From positions 1,364,001 through 1,428,000 of the forward strand of contig NZ_JAVLAS010000001.1 in the NCBI RefSeq assembly GCF_032190635.1: a DNA stretch of 64,000 nt. The letters are read 5' to 3'. The notes beneath the pieces were generated by a model. That model saw only the letters and a program-made list of their open reading frames with translations. It searched no databases and was not told the DNA's origin. This DNA comes from Levilactobacillus zymae (GTDB taxonomy: Bacteria; Bacillota; Bacilli; Lactobacillales; Lactobacillaceae). Position 1 is the first letter of the stretch, and every line of letters starts with the position of its first letter. The translations under genes and the position numbers were made by a program. Of the stretch, positions 17,267 through 26,895 are shown one piece after another.

Positions 17267-17749
17267 ATGACTAAAGAACGAATTCCGTGGGACCAATATT
17301 TTATGCTACAAGCGTTAGTGATTTCGACTCGGAGCACCTGTAACCGGCTGTCTGTCGGAGCCATTGTGGTTCGCGATCGCCGCATCATTGCGGGCGGTTA
17401 CAACGGCTCGGTTTCGGGTGACGACCATTGCCTAGACCAGGGGTGTTACCTGGTCGACGGGCACTGTGTCCGGACGATTCACGCAGAAATGAACGCTGTT
17501 TTGCAGTGTGCCAAGTTTGGCGAGGCCACGGATGGCGCGGAAATCTACGTTACGGACTTCCCGTGCTTACAATGCACCAAGATGCTGTTACAGGCGGGGA
17601 TCACCAAAATTACCTACCTGCGGAATTACCATAACGACCCGTACGCCCAGAAACTGTTAGATTTAAAACACGTGGCTGTGCAACAGGTCACTGTTGATCC
17701 ACAGCTGTTAACGCACTTATCGTTTGACCAACCGAAAACGGGGCAGTGA
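17267..17749 (+). CDS. comEB: dCMP deaminase family protein ComEB
   Basis: Zinc deaminase of the deoxycytidylate deaminase family encoded in the comE cluster. The zinc and catalytic motifs are intact: HAEMNA (His and proton-shuttle Glu) and PCLQC (two Cys). The 160-residue length is normal. In Bacillus the gene is not needed for transformation, so its role is probably dCMP to dUMP conversion for thymidylate supply. The stop overlaps the GTG start of comEC in GTGA. Confidence 0.92.
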   Translation: MTKERIPWDQYFMLQALVISTRSTCNRLSVGAIVVRDRRIIAGGYNGSVSGDDHCLDQGCYLVDGHCVRTIHAEMNAVLQCAKFGEATDGAEIYVTDFPCLQCTKMLLQAGITKITYLRNYHNDPYAQKLLDLKHVAVQQVTVDPQLLTHLSFDQPKTGQ

Positions 17750-20001
17750 CTGCGGCCCACTGGTTTTTGGCCAGTCTACCGGTCGCCGCGTTAAGCGTGA
17801 TCTTAGGGGGTCACTGGTTAGGCGGCGGGTTACTGCTAGTCTTGAGTATCGGACGGGTCATCACGTTGCGGTCGTTACCCACTCTACTAATGACCGGGGG
17901 ATTATTGCTGGGATTTGCCGGGTGGTTTGGTTGGCGCCAAACACAGTTAGCCCACCGCCAACTCGCCGTGACGACGCTTCAACCGGTTACCTTACGTTTA
18001 CGGGTCCAACCGGACAGTCCTGTGATTCACGGTAGCGGGTATACACTCGTGGGACAACAATTAAACGGGGAGCGCCTGACGGTTCATGGCACGCTGCACT
18101 CAGCTGATGAATTAGCGCATCTGCGGCAACTCCGGCACCCCACTTGGTGGACGGTCACGGGTCAGGAGAGCGGCTTGCTACCAGCCCCGAACTTTAACCA
18201 GTTTGATGCGGCCCGCTACTGGGCCAATCGGTGCATCGTCAATACCGTGAGGGCGACGAGTGTGACCTGGCGACCGGCTCCAAGCCGGGGGCTGACTTGG
18301 TGGACGGATACCTGACATGGCTGGCGCAGTGGTCTGATTCGATACTGTGAGCAGTTACCCGGAGCGTTACGGGTGTACGCGCTAGGCCTGTTCCCGGGTA
18401 GTCGGGCCAGTGAGGCCCCCCAGGAGCTCGCCGGAATGCAGCAGCTAGGGTTGATCCACCTCTTTGCCATCTCGGGATTGCACGTCGCGTTGGTTCTGAC
18501 GGTAGCCGAATGGGGGTTGATCCAATCCCGGTTACCGCGTGAATGGTGGGAGTGGGCCCTGCTAGTGGGACTCCCGGGATATGCAATCCTGGCCGGCAGC
18601 GGCAGTGGGGTCTTCCGGGCCTGCTGGATGCGCGGCTTACAATTGGGGGGCCGCCGGTTAAACCGGCCCGTTAGTCCGTTGGGCGCTTGGACGGGAGCCT
18701 TTTTGGTGGGGCTGGCGCAGAATCCGGGGTTGCTGTTCGAATTGGGCAGTCAGCTCAGTTACGGTCTTTCGTTGGCGTTGATCCTACTCAAAGAGGAGAC
18801 GCCGCGTTGGCGGGAACTGGGGTTAACTCTGCTGGGCTTACCCAGTTTACTCAGTGGCATCTTTCAGTGGCATAGCCTAACGATTCTTGCCAACTGGGTG
18901 GTGGTGCCGCTATTTCCCGTACTCCTGTTACCCCTGACCGTGCTGGGTACGCTGACGGGACCACGTTTTCCCGCAATCACGAACGGATGTGCCGCTGGCC
19001 TAGCAGGGGTTGATGAGCTGTTGCGGCGGGTCGCAGCGTTACCGGGTAACGTGGCTTTTGGCAAGCCCGCTTGGGGAATTGCGGTCGCGTGGTATCTGGG
19101 AACTTGGTGGATTTGGAGCCGACCGCCTGAGCAGCGACGACGCTGGCTGGTGGGGTTGCTGGTGAGTTATGGTCTGGTGTTTGTCGGCATTCACTATCCG
19201 CTCCACGGCGAAGTGGCTTATTTTGACGTCGGACAGGGAGATAGCATCCTGATTCGTACGCCCGGTAATCGCCGAGTGACACTGATCGACGTGGGTGGGC
19301 GGCTCGCATTTCCCCAGCCTGCCTGGGCTCCGGTACAGCCGGTGACCTACGGCGCTGAGCACACCAGTGTGACCTACCTAAAGAGTCGGGGAATTACCCA
19401 TATCAACGAGATTTATTTGACCCATCACGATGCGGACCACATCGGCGATCTGCCGGCAATCTTAGCCGAGTTTCGGGTCGATTGCGTGTGGGTGTCGACG
19501 GGGATGGCGCAGGAAGTGGCCTGGCAACGAACCGTGGCCAGGTACCCCGGCTTGCAGGTGCGCCCCTTACAGGTGGGCGTTCCGGCGTCACTGGTGGTCC
19601 ACCATCCCTTCGCGGTCATGCCGGCCGATAATGCTGGTTCACTGGCTTTACAGGGGGACTTTGGTGGGTTAAACTTCCTATTTATGGGTGATTTAGATCA
19701 AGCGGGGGAGCAGAAGATTTTAGCGGCCCAACCCCAACTACAGACCGACGTGCTGAAGCTAGGTCATCACGGTAGTAAGACCGCCACGGCGGCGAGCTTT
19801 GTGGCCCAGGTCCGGCCCCGACTAGCCATTATTTCGGCGGGCCGGCATAATCGCTACGGTCATCCCAGCCCCGAAACGTTACGGACCCTGCAGGCGGCTC
19901 ACGTGCCGTGGGCCAGTACCCAACAGCGGGGAATGATCCGGTACGTTTATCGGGGCCAGCATGGAACTTGGCAAACCAAATTGAATTTAAAAGGGGAATA
20001 A
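17746..20001 (+). pseudogene. comEC: comEC, DNA uptake channel, broken by one in-frame TGA
   Basis: ComEC forms the channel that takes single-stranded DNA across the membrane. One reading frame of 752 codons spans 17746-20001 with a single interruption, TGA at 18313-18315. The codons on both sides read on naturally (...LTWWTDT, stop, HGWRSGLIRYCEQ...). Before the stop: membrane helices and the OB-like domain. After it: the Competence domain (GLIHLFAISGLHVAL) with further helices, and a C-terminal metallo-beta-lactamase domain (VGQGDS, HHDADHIG, LGHHGSKT). Nothing else is damaged, which suggests a recent mutation or a sequencing error. As read, the gene cannot give full-length ComEC. GTG start overlaps comEB. 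Confidence 0.85.
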
Positions 20002-20006
20002 CAGGC

Positions 20007-21044
20007 GTGACGATAACACAACTTTTAAAACAACTGGCGGCTGGTCAGGTGACCGCCCCCATCTACGTTATTTTGGGCGAAATGCCCTACTTTCAACACC
20101 GCTTAAAAACGGCCTTTAAGCAACTGGTGCCCACGGAAGAGCAGACGATGAACTACGCCAGTTATGACCTGGAAACGGTGCCGCTGGCGGTGGGACTCGA
20201 CGATGCGATGGCGGCACCATTCTTTGGGGAACGCCGCGTAGTTTGTCTGGATAATCCCGTCTTTCTAACCGGAGAGACCAAGAAAAGTAAGGTTGACCAC
20301 GATTTGAATAGTCTCGAACAATACTTAACGGCCCCGATGGCCAGTACGGTGTTGGTCTTTTTTGCCCCGTATGCCAAGTTAGATGGACGCAAGAAGATTG
20401 TTAAACAGCTCAAAAAAGTGGCCACCACGGTCGAATTAGGGGATTTTGCAGAACGCGAAGTCCGGCAGTTCTTTCAAGCACAATTAAAACAGGATGGTTA
20501 CACCATGGTGCCGGCCGCATTGAACGACTTGATCCAACGAACGGATGCCGACTTGTCGTTGATGATGAATGAACGCGAAAAGTTGGAGCTCTTTACGTTA
20601 CCCGATCACGAGATTCAGGTTGCCGCGGTTCAAGGCTTGGTCCGGCAAACGTTGACTCAAAACGTGTTTGATTTAGTCAACCGGGTACTGGCCAAGAATA
20701 CGGCGGGGGCCGTGGCGTTGTACCGCGAACTCCTCCAAGCCAAGGAAGAACCCTTACGGATCAATGCCATTCTACAGGGACAGTTCCGTTTATTGATCCA
20801 GACCAAGGTGCTGGCCCAGCAGGGGTATAGTCAAGGCAAATTGGCCAGTACGCTCAAGGTTCATCCGTACCGGATTAAATTAGCTCTCCAGACACACCGC
20901 CGGTTTCACCTAGACGATCTTAACCGGGCTTACCTAGGCCTGTTTAAAGTGGAACGGCAGATGAAATCCACGTCTTTGGATCCCGAACTGCTCTTTTCAC
21001 TTTTTATGACGCAGTTTGCGGGGCAAAAAGCCACGATATCATGA
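20007..21044 (+). CDS. holA: DNA polymerase III subunit delta
   Basis: Clamp-loader subunit that opens the beta sliding clamp. Recognised from the N-terminal PIYVILGEMPYFQHRL, the AAA-like fold (ETKKSKVDHDLNSLEQYL, TVLVFFAPYAKLDGRKK) and the C-terminal helical domain with SLDPELLFSLFM. The frame stays open upstream to 19908 inside comEC. The GTG at 20007 has AAGGGGA nine bases before it and lies six bases after the comEC stop, so it is the start (345 residues). holA after comEC and before rpsT is the standard Firmicutes order. Confidence 0.9.
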   Translation: MTITQLLKQLAAGQVTAPIYVILGEMPYFQHRLKTAFKQLVPTEEQTMNYASYDLETVPLAVGLDDAMAAPFFGERRVVCLDNPVFLTGETKKSKVDHDLNSLEQYLTAPMASTVLVFFAPYAKLDGRKKIVKQLKKVATTVELGDFAEREVRQFFQAQLKQDGYTMVPAALNDLIQRTDADLSLMMNEREKLELFTLPDHEIQVAAVQGLVRQTLTQNVFDLVNRVLAKNTAGAVALYRELLQAKEEPLRINAILQGQFRLLIQTKVLAQQGYSQGKLASTLKVHPYRIKLALQTHRRFHLDDLNRAYLGLFKVERQMKSTSLDPELLFSLFMTQFAGQKATIS

Positions 21045-21062
21045 AAAATTAGCACACAAAAA

Positions 21063-21090
21063 GGCGCGACCAATTGCTGGTCGCGCCTTT
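21063..21090. terminator. Bidirectional terminator between holA and rpsT
   Basis: GGCGCGACCA (21063-21072) and TGGTCGCGCC (21078-21087) form a perfect 10-base stem with A-rich and T-rich flanks, so it serves both convergent genes. Confidence 0.9.
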
Positions 21091-21120
21091 ATTACATCAT
21101 CTCATGAGGTTGATGTGTGA

Positions 21121-21375
21121 TTACTTAGCTAAACGGGCAGCCATCCGTGACTTGTCACGGGAAGCCTTGTTCCGCTTGATTAAGCCCTTAGTAGCAGCCT
21201 TGTCTACGGCAGCACTAGCTAAACGGAATAATTCTTCCGCGTTGTCAGCACCGGCAGTCTTAGCTTGTTCGAAACGCTTAACAGCAGTCCGCATTGCGCT
21301 TAATTGGGCGGAGTTACGTTCGTTAGCCTTAACGTTAGTCTTGGCCCGTTCGATAGCAGATTTGATAATTGGCAT
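21121..21375 (-). CDS. rpsT: 30S ribosomal protein S20
   Basis: Primary 16S rRNA-binding protein, 84 residues and strongly basic. [20 protein letters not shown] and the C-terminal [15 protein letters not shown] are family hallmarks. GGAGGTGAAATTTT gives a good RBS before the ATG at 21375. It is monocistronic and convergent with holA, as in other Firmicutes. Confidence 0.96.
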   Translation of the reverse strand: MPIIKSAIERAKTNVKANERNSAQLSAMRTAVKRFEQAKTAGADNAEELFRLASAAVDKAATKGLIKRNKASRDKSRMAARLAK

Positions 21376-21522
21376 GAAAATTTCACCTCCGAATGAGAAA
21401 TCCTGGTACCGGAAATCTTAATTTCAACGTATGTCATTATACAGAACCCTGAGAGGGAATGCAATACCTTCGCCGGATTATTGTAAAGCAATTTTACTTG
21501 ATAGCTACTTTTAGCGAAAGTC

Positions 21523-21551
21523 TTGCGTTTTTACAACTTTTCCAGTATGAT
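21523..21551 (+). promoter_or_regulatory. Promoter of rpsO
   Basis: TTGCGT (21523-21528), a 17-base spacer and TATGAT (21546-21551). The implied transcript starts near 21558. Confidence 0.65.
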
Positions 21552-21557
21552 AAATAA

Positions 21558-21652
21558 CTGTGTGAAAAGCACAAACCTCTGACTTAGTTTGCCGGCGGCC
21601 ACCGACGGCTTACTCAGTTTGGGGCACTTATTTGAAAGGGTGGTAATTTACC
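21558..21652 (+). promoter_or_regulatory. Candidate S15 autoregulatory leader
   Basis: The roughly 95-base leader of rpsO folds into an extended hairpin: CTGA (21579-21582) with TCAG (21614-21617), and GCCG (21591-21594) with CGGC (21606-21609), plus a small GTG/CAC hairpin upstream. S15 represses its own mRNA through leader structures in several bacterial groups; that it does so here is inferred from position and foldability only. Confidence 0.4.
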
Positions 21653-21922
21653 ATGGCTATCAGTCAAGCACAAAAGAACGACATCATCAAGCAATACGCA
21701 CGTCACGAAGGTGACACCGGTTCGACGGAGGTTCAAGTTGCCGTTTTAACCGCTGACATCAACGAAATTAACAAGCATATGCAAGCTCACCGGAAGGATT
21801 TCCATTCCCAACGTGGGTTGATGAAGAAGATCGGTCACCGTCGTAACTTATTAGCTTACTTACGTAAGACTGACGTTCAACGTTACCGTGAATTAATCAA
21901 GAGCTTGGGCCTGCGTCGTTAA
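21653..21922 (+). CDS. rpsO: 30S ribosomal protein S15
   Basis: 89-residue ribosomal protein that binds the 16S rRNA central domain. It contains the family blocks [29 protein letters not shown] and [10 protein letters not shown], ending in GLRR. AAAGGG precedes the ATG. It has its own promoter, a structured leader and a terminator. Confidence 0.97.
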   Translation: MAISQAQKNDIIKQYARHEGDTGSTEVQVAVLTADINEINKHMQAHRKDFHSQRGLMKKIGHRRNLLAYLRKTDVQRYRELIKSLGLRR

Positions 21923-21940
21923 TTCGCTGCTGGACCAACC

Positions 21941-21970
21941 AGTCCATTCCCACTGGGGATGGGCTTTTTT
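21941..21970 (+). terminator. Terminator of rpsO
   Basis: AGTCCATTCCC (from 21941) pairs with GGGATGGGCT, with one bulge, followed by six T. Confidence 0.75.
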
Positions 21971-22010
21971 GTTTGGGCACCTCTCATCATAGTTCTGTAT
22001 TTGGGTAAAG

Positions 22011-22021
22011 TATGGTAAACT
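22011..22021 (+). promoter_or_regulatory. Candidate promoter core of rnjB
   Basis: TATGGTAAACT contains TGG before TAAACT, an extended -10 form. The same 11 bases recur at 44387, and ten of them at 49793, each ahead of a gene. Confidence 0.35.
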
Positions 22022-22126
22022 GGGGTAAGTTTAACTACGGACGAAATTCGGTAACCTACCGATAAGCAATCTGCGCAACGTTGCGGGATTGACCAAAATT
22101 AAAGAAAAGATACTTGAGGTGAACTT

Positions 22127-23980
22127 ATGAGTGCAAAAATTAAAATCATTCCGTTTGGCGGGGTCCGCGAAAACGGAAAAAACATGTACGCCGTGGACGT
22201 TAATGGCGGCATTTACATTTTAGATTGCGGGTTAAAGTACCCGGAAAACGAACTCCTAGGGATCGACGTAGTGATTCCAGACTGGGATTACCTGCGAGAA
22301 AATAAGGACCGCATTGTTGCGGTCTTTCTGACCCACGGCCACGCCGATGCGATTGGCGCGTTGCCTTACTTCTTGAGTGAGTTCAACGTTCCGGTGTTCG
22401 GATCCGAAATGACGATTGCGTTGGCTAAGATTAGTGTTACCGCTGAACCGAAGGTCAAAGACTACGATGACTTCCATGTCATTGACGAAAAAACCGAAAT
22501 CGATTTTGGCGACGTGGTCGTTTCCTTCTTTGCCACGACGCATTCGATTCCCGAATCACTGGGAATTGATTTGAAGACCGACGAAGGTCAAATCGTCTAT
22601 ACCGGTGATTTCAAGTTTGATCAGACCGCTCAACCAGGTTACCAGACCGACTATGCGCGGTTGGGAGCCATCGGTCAAGCGGGTGTCTTAGCGCTGTTAA
22701 GCGATTCCGCTAACGCTGAGAACCCAAAGATGAACGCCTCGGAGCAGGAGCTGGCAGAGGCCATTGAAGAGACCTTTCATTACCGGGATGGTCGGATTAT
22801 TGTGGCTTGCGTGGCCTCGAACATCTTACGCATTCAGCAAATCTTCGACGCTGCCGTCAAAACGGGGCGCAAGGTCTGCTTAACGGGGCAAGACCTGGAA
22901 AAGATTGTCCACACGGCGATGGACCTCGGAAAGTTGTCCTTTGATGATGACCTTTTGATCACGCCTGACCAGGTAGCAGCTCTAGATCCTACCGAAACGG
23001 TAATTCTGCAAACGGGTAAGATGGGGGAACCCATCAAGGCGTTGCAACGAATGGCCAACAAGCAAGAAAAACAGTTAAATATTCAACCCGGTGATTTAGT
23101 CTACATCGTGACAACTCCGTCACACGCGATGGACACCACGGTGGCGCAAACGCGGGACATGATTTATCGCGCTGGTGGAGAAGTTAAGGCAATTTCCGAT
23201 GAGCTGAATTCGTCGGGACACGCCTACAAGCGGGATCTGCAATTAATGCTGAACCTGATGAAGCCCCAGTACTTAATCCCAATTCAGGGAGAATACCGGC
23301 TCTTGAACGCTCACGCCCAAGCAGCCCTGGAGCTAGGGATGCCGGCTGACCACATCTTCATCCTCGCCAAGGGCGATGTGTTGACTTATGCGGACGGCGA
23401 AATGGGCTTAGGTGAAGGTATCGACGTGAGTGATACCATGATCGACGGGATTGGTGTCGGAGACATTGGTAACATTGTGTTGCGGGACCGAAAAGTCTTA
23501 GCTGATGATGGAATCTTTATTGCCGTGGTGACGATTGACCGCAAGAAGAAGCAAATCGTGGCGGCCCCGAAGATTACGTCGCGTGGGTTTGTATACGTGA
23601 AGGCTAATAAGGATTTAATGCAGGAGAGTTCTGACATCATTTGTAAGACGGTTCAAAACAACCTCGACAACAAAGAGTTTGACTGGGGTCACTTGAAACA
23701 AGACGTGCGGGAACATCTGAGCCATTACCTCTTTGATCAGACACACCGGCGTCCCGTCATCCTGCCCGTGATTATGGAAGTCAACCAACATCACCGGCGG
23801 ACTGGGAAGAGCAAGTCGGCTAAGCCGGAAGCCAAGTCAACCGCTAAGGGACACAAGGCTAAGGGTAAGAAGGCAGACAAGACGACTAAAGCTACTCAGA
23901 CGGCCACCGAGCACTCTAAGAGTAAGAATCATCGGTGTCGGCGCCGGAGTAACCACTCGGCTACGACGAACAAAGTCTAA
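22127..23980 (+). CDS. rnjB: Ribonuclease J2
   Basis: Second RNase J paralogue; in Firmicutes J1 and J2 form a complex and J2 has weak activity of its own. The protein has a metallo-beta-lactamase core, a beta-CASP insert and a C-terminal domain. The metal motif reads HGHADA (70-75) where RNase J1 in this window has HGHEDH, so one metal His is lost, consistent with the J2 type. At 617 residues it is longer than usual. The last about 59 residues are a Lys/Thr/Ala/Ser-rich basic tail ending in NHRCRRRSN, probably an RNA-binding extension. GAGGTGAA gives the RBS. Confidence 0.9.
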   Translation: MSAKIKIIPFGGVRENGKNMYAVDVNGGIYILDCGLKYPENELLGIDVVIPDWDYLRENKDRIVAVFLTHGHADAIGALPYFLSEFNVPVFGSEMTIALAKISVTAEPKVKDYDDFHVIDEKTEIDFGDVVVSFFATTHSIPESLGIDLKTDEGQIVYTGDFKFDQTAQPGYQTDYARLGAIGQAGVLALLSDSANAENPKMNASEQELAEAIEETFHYRDGRIIVACVASNILRIQQIFDAAVKTGRKVCLTGQDLEKIVHTAMDLGKLSFDDDLLITPDQVAALDPTETVILQTGKMGEPIKALQRMANKQEKQLNIQPGDLVYIVTTPSHAMDTTVAQTRDMIYRAGGEVKAISDELNSSGHAYKRDLQLMLNLMKPQYLIPIQGEYRLLNAHAQAALELGMPADHIFILAKGDVLTYADGEMGLGEGIDVSDTMIDGIGVGDIGNIVLRDRKVLADDGIFIAVVTIDRKKKQIVAAPKITSRGFVYVKANKDLMQESSDIICKTVQNNLDNKEFDWGHLKQDVREHLSHYLFDQTHRRPVILPVIMEVNQHHRRTGKSKSAKPEAKSTAKGHKAKGKKADKTTKATQTATEHSKSKNHRCRRRSNHSATTNKV

Positions 23981-23988
23981 ATGAATCT

Positions 23989-24022
23989 GGGCCAACTTCC
24001 GCTAAGGGAGGGGGGCCCTTTT
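23989..24022 (+). terminator. Terminator of rnjB
   Basis: GGGCC with TTCC pairs with GGGA and GGCCC across a short loop, followed by TTTT. The inner pairing is imperfect. Confidence 0.7.
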
Positions 24023-24049
24023 CGTTTCTATTAAATAAGGAGGGAGTTT

Positions 24050-24979
24050 ATGGATTCGGCACGATTTCAGCAGGCGTTAGCGGCGTTTCGTCAAGAACAG
24101 TGGTCGCAAGCTAGTGCGGCGTTTACAACCCTTTATCAGGCGCAGCAGACGGCAGAATTGAACCGTTACTTGGCCACAAGTCTGTACCGTGACCAGCAGT
24201 TTCTTGCTGCCGAGCAGATTGCTGCTGAAAATGACCGCGCGTACCTGATTAATCAAGAATGGTTTACCCAACGGCTGGCCATTGCCCTTAAAAATCAACA
24301 GTTTATTTTCGCTCGCCAATGGTGTGCTTTGCCACAGGCGCAAGCGTGGAAGGCGGCTGGATTAGCGCAAATCGAGACGGCGGAGGAGCAGTCGCGTCGA
24401 ACGTTAGGGGCGACTCAGCGAGTGATTGCCAAACAATTCTATCACCTAGGAGATACTGAGCTGGGCGAACAGCGGCGACGCATTGAGCGCGCTCACCAAC
24501 TCCCTTTACGGGAATTTCTACGGGGGGTGCAGTATTTATTGGTTGATCCGTTCCTGCACCCGTTATTACGAGCCACTTTATTAGAAGAACTATCCCGGCT
24601 ACGGTTGACGACGACGGTGAAGCTGCAATGGTTGGATGACCAAATCTACCCGATTGAGACGGCTCATTTGGACTCGGTGACGGCCAGTCCGGCGGCTCAA
24701 GCGGCACTAAACTATTTAACGGTCCAGCTGGCCCAATCTAATCCTGGATTAATGGCTAATGTTCGGCAAACACTCAATTTGCAGTTGATGCTGCTTTATC
24801 CGTTTGCGGATCGTGTCGTTACCGCACCGGAAGTTTGGATTGATGAATTGATTGGTCGTCCCGTGCAAACGGGGATTAGCTCCGCCCAGGAAAAATACGT
24901 GAAAACTTGGCAAAAGCGCTTGGGGAAGCTCTTACAAGAACTATTTACCGCAATAAATAACGAAAAGCCCGAAAATTAG
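24050..24979 (+). CDS. TPR-like repeat protein of unknown function
   Basis: A 309-residue, Gln/Ala/Leu-rich, all-helical protein. The first 110 residues show two or three tetratricopeptide-like units (ALAAFRQEQWSQASAAF, RYLATSLYRDQQFLAAEQIA), the kind of scaffold used for protein contacts. No signal peptide or membrane helix is seen. It stands alone between rnjB and tuf, with AAGGAGGG before the ATG. A terminator downstream is not obvious, so some read-through into the tuf promoter region is possible. No specific role can be assigned. Confidence 0.75.
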   Translation: MDSARFQQALAAFRQEQWSQASAAFTTLYQAQQTAELNRYLATSLYRDQQFLAAEQIAAENDRAYLINQEWFTQRLAIALKNQQFIFARQWCALPQAQAWKAAGLAQIETAEEQSRRTLGATQRVIAKQFYHLGDTELGEQRRRIERAHQLPLREFLRGVQYLLVDPFLHPLLRATLLEELSRLRLTTTVKLQWLDDQIYPIETAHLDSVTASPAAQAALNYLTVQLAQSNPGLMANVRQTLNLQLMLLYPFADRVVTAPEVWIDELIGRPVQTGISSAQEKYVKTWQKRLGKLLQELFTAINNEKPEN

Positions 24980-25050
24980 TGATTTTTTAGTTTACAAATA
25001 ATTGGCGAGCAGATATACTAGTCAAGGATTCTTTTTTAGAGGGTTCCAGC

Positions 25051-25079
25051 TTTCCCTTTCAAAGAAGAAGTAGTATAAT
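25051..25079 (+). promoter_or_regulatory. Promoter of tuf
   Basis: Perfect TATAAT (25074-25079) with a poor TTTCCC -35 at 17 bases. It lies about 75 bases ahead of tuf in an AT-rich stretch unlike the coding flanks, as expected for a highly expressed gene. Confidence 0.5.
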
Positions 25080-25152
25080 TTTACGCAAAGAGTTATTAAT
25101 TTTCGTCTGAAAGTTAAGGATTCTTGCGATAAAATACAGGAGGGTTTCATTA

Positions 25153-26343
<1,191 letters not shown>

Positions 26344-26370
26344 TTAAGTTTTCTTAATTAGCTGTACCGC

Positions 26371-26410
26371 AAAAAGGAGTGCGAAAAGCTTTGCTTTTCG
26401 GCTCCTTTTT
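26371..26410. terminator. Strong terminator of tuf
   Basis: AAAAAGGAG and CGAAAAGC pair with GCTTTTCG (26393-26400) and CTCCTTTTT (26402-26410). An extra small hairpin AATTAAG/CTTAATT lies at the tuf stop. The stem is A/T-flanked on both sides, so it can work in both directions. Confidence 0.92.
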
Positions 26411-26805
26411 GTATGCCCAAAGAAATTCGGTCCATGGCTGTCACCCTGGTAGGTAAGCTCGCCGATGATGATTTTTGGCCGTGAGCACGGGCCTAGGTTT
26501 AGGGGGTGGATGAGTGAAGTGATCCGTGTCCTGTGATAGGTTCGGTAACCAGTGAAGACCGAGTTTGGCGGCTCAATCGTTAGATACCGCGGTTAAGCGT
26601 GTGTGCGGGTGAGTGGCGTTGTGTCGCACCGGATTGGGTCACGTATGGTCGTGCCGGCAAGTGGCAATACTAGTGGTGAGCTGTTGGGCAGTTACTTGAG
26701 GCCGGTGACGGAAAGTGGTACCATTTTAAGGCCGTCTAAATTCACAACCCCGGCTGGTTGAGGGGAGCGAATCCGCGCCATTCACGGCTTTTAAGCAAAA
26801 ACCAT
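26411..26805. other. Gene-free GC-rich stretch between tuf and tig
   Basis: About 390 bases with no open frame of useful length on either strand, no RNA family I recognise and no long inverted repeat. It is rich in G on the given strand (many GGTG, GTGG and GGCC words), unlike the AT-rich promoter regions elsewhere in the window. It could be a decayed gene or an unrecognised non-coding RNA. The tig promoter begins only at 26806. Confidence 0.5.
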
Positions 26806-26834
26806 TTTACAATTGGCAACGGTTAAGGTACACT
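26806..26834 (+). promoter_or_regulatory. Promoter of tig
   Basis: TTTACA (26806-26811), a 17-base spacer, TACACT (26829-26834). Five and four of six consensus positions match. A small CAATT/AATTG hairpin lies in the leader. Confidence 0.65.
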
Positions 26835-26895
26835 AAGACAGTATGCAATTGCTAGAATTGTAAATAGTAATATCTTTCATTTCGGAGGGAATACA

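Noticed and set aside
18313..18315. Selenocysteine or programmed read-through at the comEC TGA
   Set aside because: No SECIS-like hairpin was seen just after the codon and the position is not a conserved functional Cys; a mutation or error is simpler.
25024..25125. Direct repeat AAGGATTCTT (25024-25033 and 25116-25125) upstream of tuf
   Set aside because: A ten-base repeat in AT-rich DNA is weak; the copies lie on both sides of the promoter with no helical phasing that suggests an operator.
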